DNA of 64,000 nt from Nodosilinea sp. WJT8-NPBG4 (lineage in GTDB: Bacteria; Cyanobacteriota; Cyanobacteriia; Phormidesmidales; Phormidesmidaceae). Positions 62,095 to 64,000 of the stretch are shown in pieces. A program made the translations under genes and the position numbers. Position 1 is the stretch's first letter. The number at the start of each line of letters is the position of its first letter. The notes under the pieces were generated by a model. That model was given only the letters and a program-made list of their open reading frames with translations. It had not been told where the DNA came from and made no database searches. The DNA lies in contig JAHHHQ010000053.1 of assembly GCA_019359285.1 (NCBI GenBank), positions 1 through 64,000 of the forward strand, read 5' to 3'.

Positions 62095-64000
62095 ATGGAT
62101 CTGTTTGACCACAGCCGCCAGGAGCAGATTGGCCGGGATGCCCCCCTGGCGGCACGGTTGCGGCCTAGAACACTAGACGAATTCATCGGCCAGGATGCTG
62201 TGGTGGGGCCGGGGCGACTGCTGCGCCGAGCAATTCAGGCCGACCAGCTGTCGTCGCTGATTTTTTTTGGGCCGCCGGGCACGGGCAAAACCACCCTGGC
62301 CCAGATCATTGCCAACACGACTAGTGCCCACTTCATTGCGCTGAATGCGGTGCTGGCGGGGGTGAAGGATATTCGCGAGGCGATCGCATCGGCCCAAGAC
62401 CTGCGCGGCCAGTACGGCAGGCGCACGATTCTGTTTATCGATGAAGTGCACCGCTTCAACAAGGCCCAGCAGGATGCGCTGTTGCCCTGGGTGGAAAACG
62501 GCACGGTGATTTTGATTGGGGCAACGACAGAGAACCCATACTTTGAGGTCAACAAGGCGCTGGTCAGCCGATCGCGCATTTTTCAGCTCAAACCGCTGGA
62601 GCCGGCAGATCTGTACCGAGTGGTGGAGCAGGCACTGGCGGACAAAGAACGGGGCTACGGCGATCGCCCCATTCAGCTTGAACCGGCTGCGATCGATCAC
62701 CTGGTGAATGTGGCCAACGGCGACGCCCGCGCCCTGCTCAACGCCCTGGAGCTAGCGGTCGAAACCACGCCCCCCGACGAGCAGGGCCAGATCCAAATCA
62801 CCCTGGATGTGGCGGAAGAATCGATTCAGCAGCGGGCGGTGCTCTACGACAAAGAAGGTGATGCTCACTTCGACACCATCAGCGCCTTTATCAAGAGCGT
62901 GCGCGGCTCCGACCCCGATGCTGCGCTCTATTGGCTGGCCCGCATGGTCTACGCCGGCGAAGACCCCCGCTTTATCTTTCGCCGCCTGGTGATTTTGGCC
63001 AGCGAAGACATTGGCTTGGGCGACCCCCACGCCGTGACGGTGGTGACCAGCTGCGCCGCCGCCTTTGACCGGGTAGGCATGCCCGAGGGCCGCTATCCCC
63101 TGGCCCAGGCAACGCTATATTTGGCTACCGCTCCCAAGTCCAACAGCACCATGGGCTTTTTTGATGCCCTATCCGCCATCGAACAGGAGCGCGAGCGCGA
63201 GGTGCCCAATCCCATGCGAGATGGCAATCGTGACAGCAAAGGCTTTGGCCATGGCAAAGGCTACCTGTACCCCCACGCCTACCGCGACCACTGGGTCGAG
63301 CAGCAGTATTTGCCCAGCGGGTTGCAGGGGCAGGTGTTTTACCAGCCGTCGGCTCAGGGCTACGAGGCTTCGATTCAGACGCAGGTGGCCCAGCGGCGCG
63401 AGGCCCAGTTGGCAGCGATGGTTGACGGTGGTGGTGCGTTGCCCGAAGCGCTCACCTACAGCCCCGACGACCCAGCCCGCGATCGCTGGCTACAGCGCAC
63501 CCTCAGCCAATCGGGCGAGCAGCTGGGGGCAGTGCGCGATCGCATCTTTGCCCTAGCCCTACCCCAGCGCCACCACCGCATTCTTGACCTCAACGCCCGC
63601 ACGGGGCTGCTCACCTGGGAGGCCCTGCGCCAGGTGACCGAGGGCGGCGTCTACGCCCGTGTACACACCGCCCAAGACCAGGCCGCTTTGGAAGAACAAG
63701 CGGCCCAGCTACCCGAGTTGATTCGTCCAGTGTTTGTGCATGCTGACTACGAAGCTCTGGCCGCTTACCTCGCAGCCCACACGCCAGGCGTTCGCTTTGA
63801 GCGCATTGTGGGCCGCAACGCCTTTGGGCAAGTGGTGAACCGAGACAGATTTATCGAGATTGTGCAGCACCTGCTGGCTCCCGATGGCGTGGTGGTACTG
63901 GCCGAAACCATTCCTCGCCACAGCCAACGCATTTCGGCCCTAGTGGATGTTACGGGCTTGAGCAAGGCCCTGGTCAAACGCTGGCACCAAGCCGAAGATG
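62095..64000 (+). CDS. rarA: RarA/MgsA-type AAA ATPase with C-terminal methyltransferase-like domain (partial)
   Basis: Missing from the ORF track because it is open to the right edge; I read 635 codons without a stop from the ATG at 62095. N-terminus ARLRPRTLDEFIGQDAVVGP, Walker A FFGPPGTGKTTLAQII near 57-70, Walker B ILFIDEVHRFNKAQQD near 113, then the MgsA-type C-domain (KSVRGSDPDAALYWLARMVY; LASEDIGLGDPHAVTVVTSC). After about 480 residues a SAM-methyltransferase-like fold begins (HHRILDLNARTGLLTWEALR; LLAPDGVVVLAETIPRHSQR), with a degenerate glycine motif. RarA acts at stalled replication forks. The appended domain is a feature of cyanobacterial homologues. Confidence 0.92.
   Translation, partial: MDLFDHSRQEQIGRDAPLAARLRPRTLDEFIGQDAVVGPGRLLRRAIQADQLSSLIFFGPPGTGKTTLAQIIANTTSAHFIALNAVLAGVKDIREAIASAQDLRGQYGRRTILFIDEVHRFNKAQQDALLPWVENGTVILIGATTENPYFEVNKALVSRSRIFQLKPLEPADLYRVVEQALADKERGYGDRPIQLEPAAIDHLVNVANGDARALLNALELAVETTPPDEQGQIQITLDVAEESIQQRAVLYDKEGDAHFDTISAFIKSVRGSDPDAALYWLARMVYAGEDPRFIFRRLVILASEDIGLGDPHAVTVVTSCAAAFDRVGMPEGRYPLAQATLYLATAPKSNSTMGFFDALSAIEQEREREVPNPMRDGNRDSKGFGHGKGYLYPHAYRDHWVEQQYLPSGLQGQVFYQPSAQGYEASIQTQVAQRREAQLAAMVDGGGALPEALTYSPDDPARDRWLQRTLSQSGEQLGAVRDRIFALALPQRHHRILDLNARTGLLTWEALRQVTEGGVYARVHTAQDQAALEEQAAQLPELIRPVFVHADYEALAAYLAAHTPGVRFERIVGRNAFGQVVNRDRFIEIVQHLLAPDGVVVLAETIPRHSQRISALVDVTGLSKALVKRWHQAED

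Overview
The window is chromosomal DNA from a filamentous-type cyanobacterium, most like the Leptolyngbya/Nodosilinea group by general character. The evidence is the psbD-psbC photosystem II operon, ycf4, a cyanobacterial PII gene with an NtcA box, the ArgZ/AgrE arginine dihydrolase, a PAP/fibrillin protein, several cyanobacteria-only small families (DUF6761-like, DUF3134), and a very high density of the HIP1 octamer GCGATCGC. Genus assignment is inference. Most genes are GC-rich with short intergenic gaps.

Layout. 1-5 kb: edge of a probable IS630 transposase, argZ (arginine catabolism), a small membrane protein, an SH3/peptidoglycan-binding secreted protein and an NfeD-like OB-fold protein. 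5-11 kb: an NAD cluster (pncB, nadD, NrtR-type Nudix regulator, nadE) interrupted by an orphan DNA methyltransferase. 11-18.5 kb: secreted cupin protein, an AT-rich Abi-alpha (DUF4393) gene, a two-gene ABC-2 exporter, and a 1.2-kDa-residue-class STAND NTPase with WD40 repeats. 18.6-26 kb: tex, sixA, an epoxide-hydrolase-like enzyme followed by a frameshifted DUF3253 gene, two GT4 glycosyltransferases, a DUF6761-like protein, and decayed remnants of an amino-acid ABC ATPase and an IS630 transposase. 26-31 kb: psbC and psbD (overlapping, minus strand), ycf4, and a lipoprotein cyclophilin. 31-39 kb: a ketoacyl synthase without a usable ATG at its conserved N-terminus, a PD-(D/E)XK-like protein, a PLP decarboxylase, DUF427, ilvC, an SDR, an Xre-like regulator with a palindromic operator, and a zinc-ribbon PD-(D/E)XK protein. 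39-46 kb: msrA, gshB, RidA, a Nudix hydrolase, malQ, a CBS protein, a peptidoglycan-binding protein and an AEC transporter. 45.5-50.4 kb: an envelope set (VanY-like peptidase, 1097-residue AsmA/TamB-like protein, M41-like membrane protease). 50-64 kb: PAP/fibrillin, DUF3134, mraY, isochorismatase-like hydrolase, coiled-coil membrane protein, glnB, folC, metallophosphoesterase, TonB-like protein, a group 2 sigma factor, a LURP-one/tubby-like protein and the start of a RarA-methyltransferase fusion that runs off the right edge.

How it fits together. Most of the window is housekeeping: NAD synthesis and its regulator, nitrogen economy (argZ, glnB), redox protection (msrA, gshB), cell wall (mraY, VanY, peptidoglycan-binding proteins) and photosynthesis. 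Set into this are isolated, visibly AT-richer genes that look like defence or nucleic-acid-processing cargo (methyltransferase, Abi-alpha, two PD-(D/E)XK proteins, STAND-WD40). No single complete known defence island is present. The best candidates for something undescribed are the Xre regulator/zinc-ribbon nuclease pair near 37.5-38.7 kb, the Abi-alpha gene beside the exporter and STAND-WD40 protein, and the 1097-residue envelope protein with its two neighbours.

Non-coding structure includes intrinsic terminators, a NtcA site, a GTAGGGGC palindrome family, and a recurring family of polypurine/polypyrimidine intergenic blocks. No rRNA, tRNA or CRISPR array was seen. All family names come from reading the sequence and motif recall; no database search was run.
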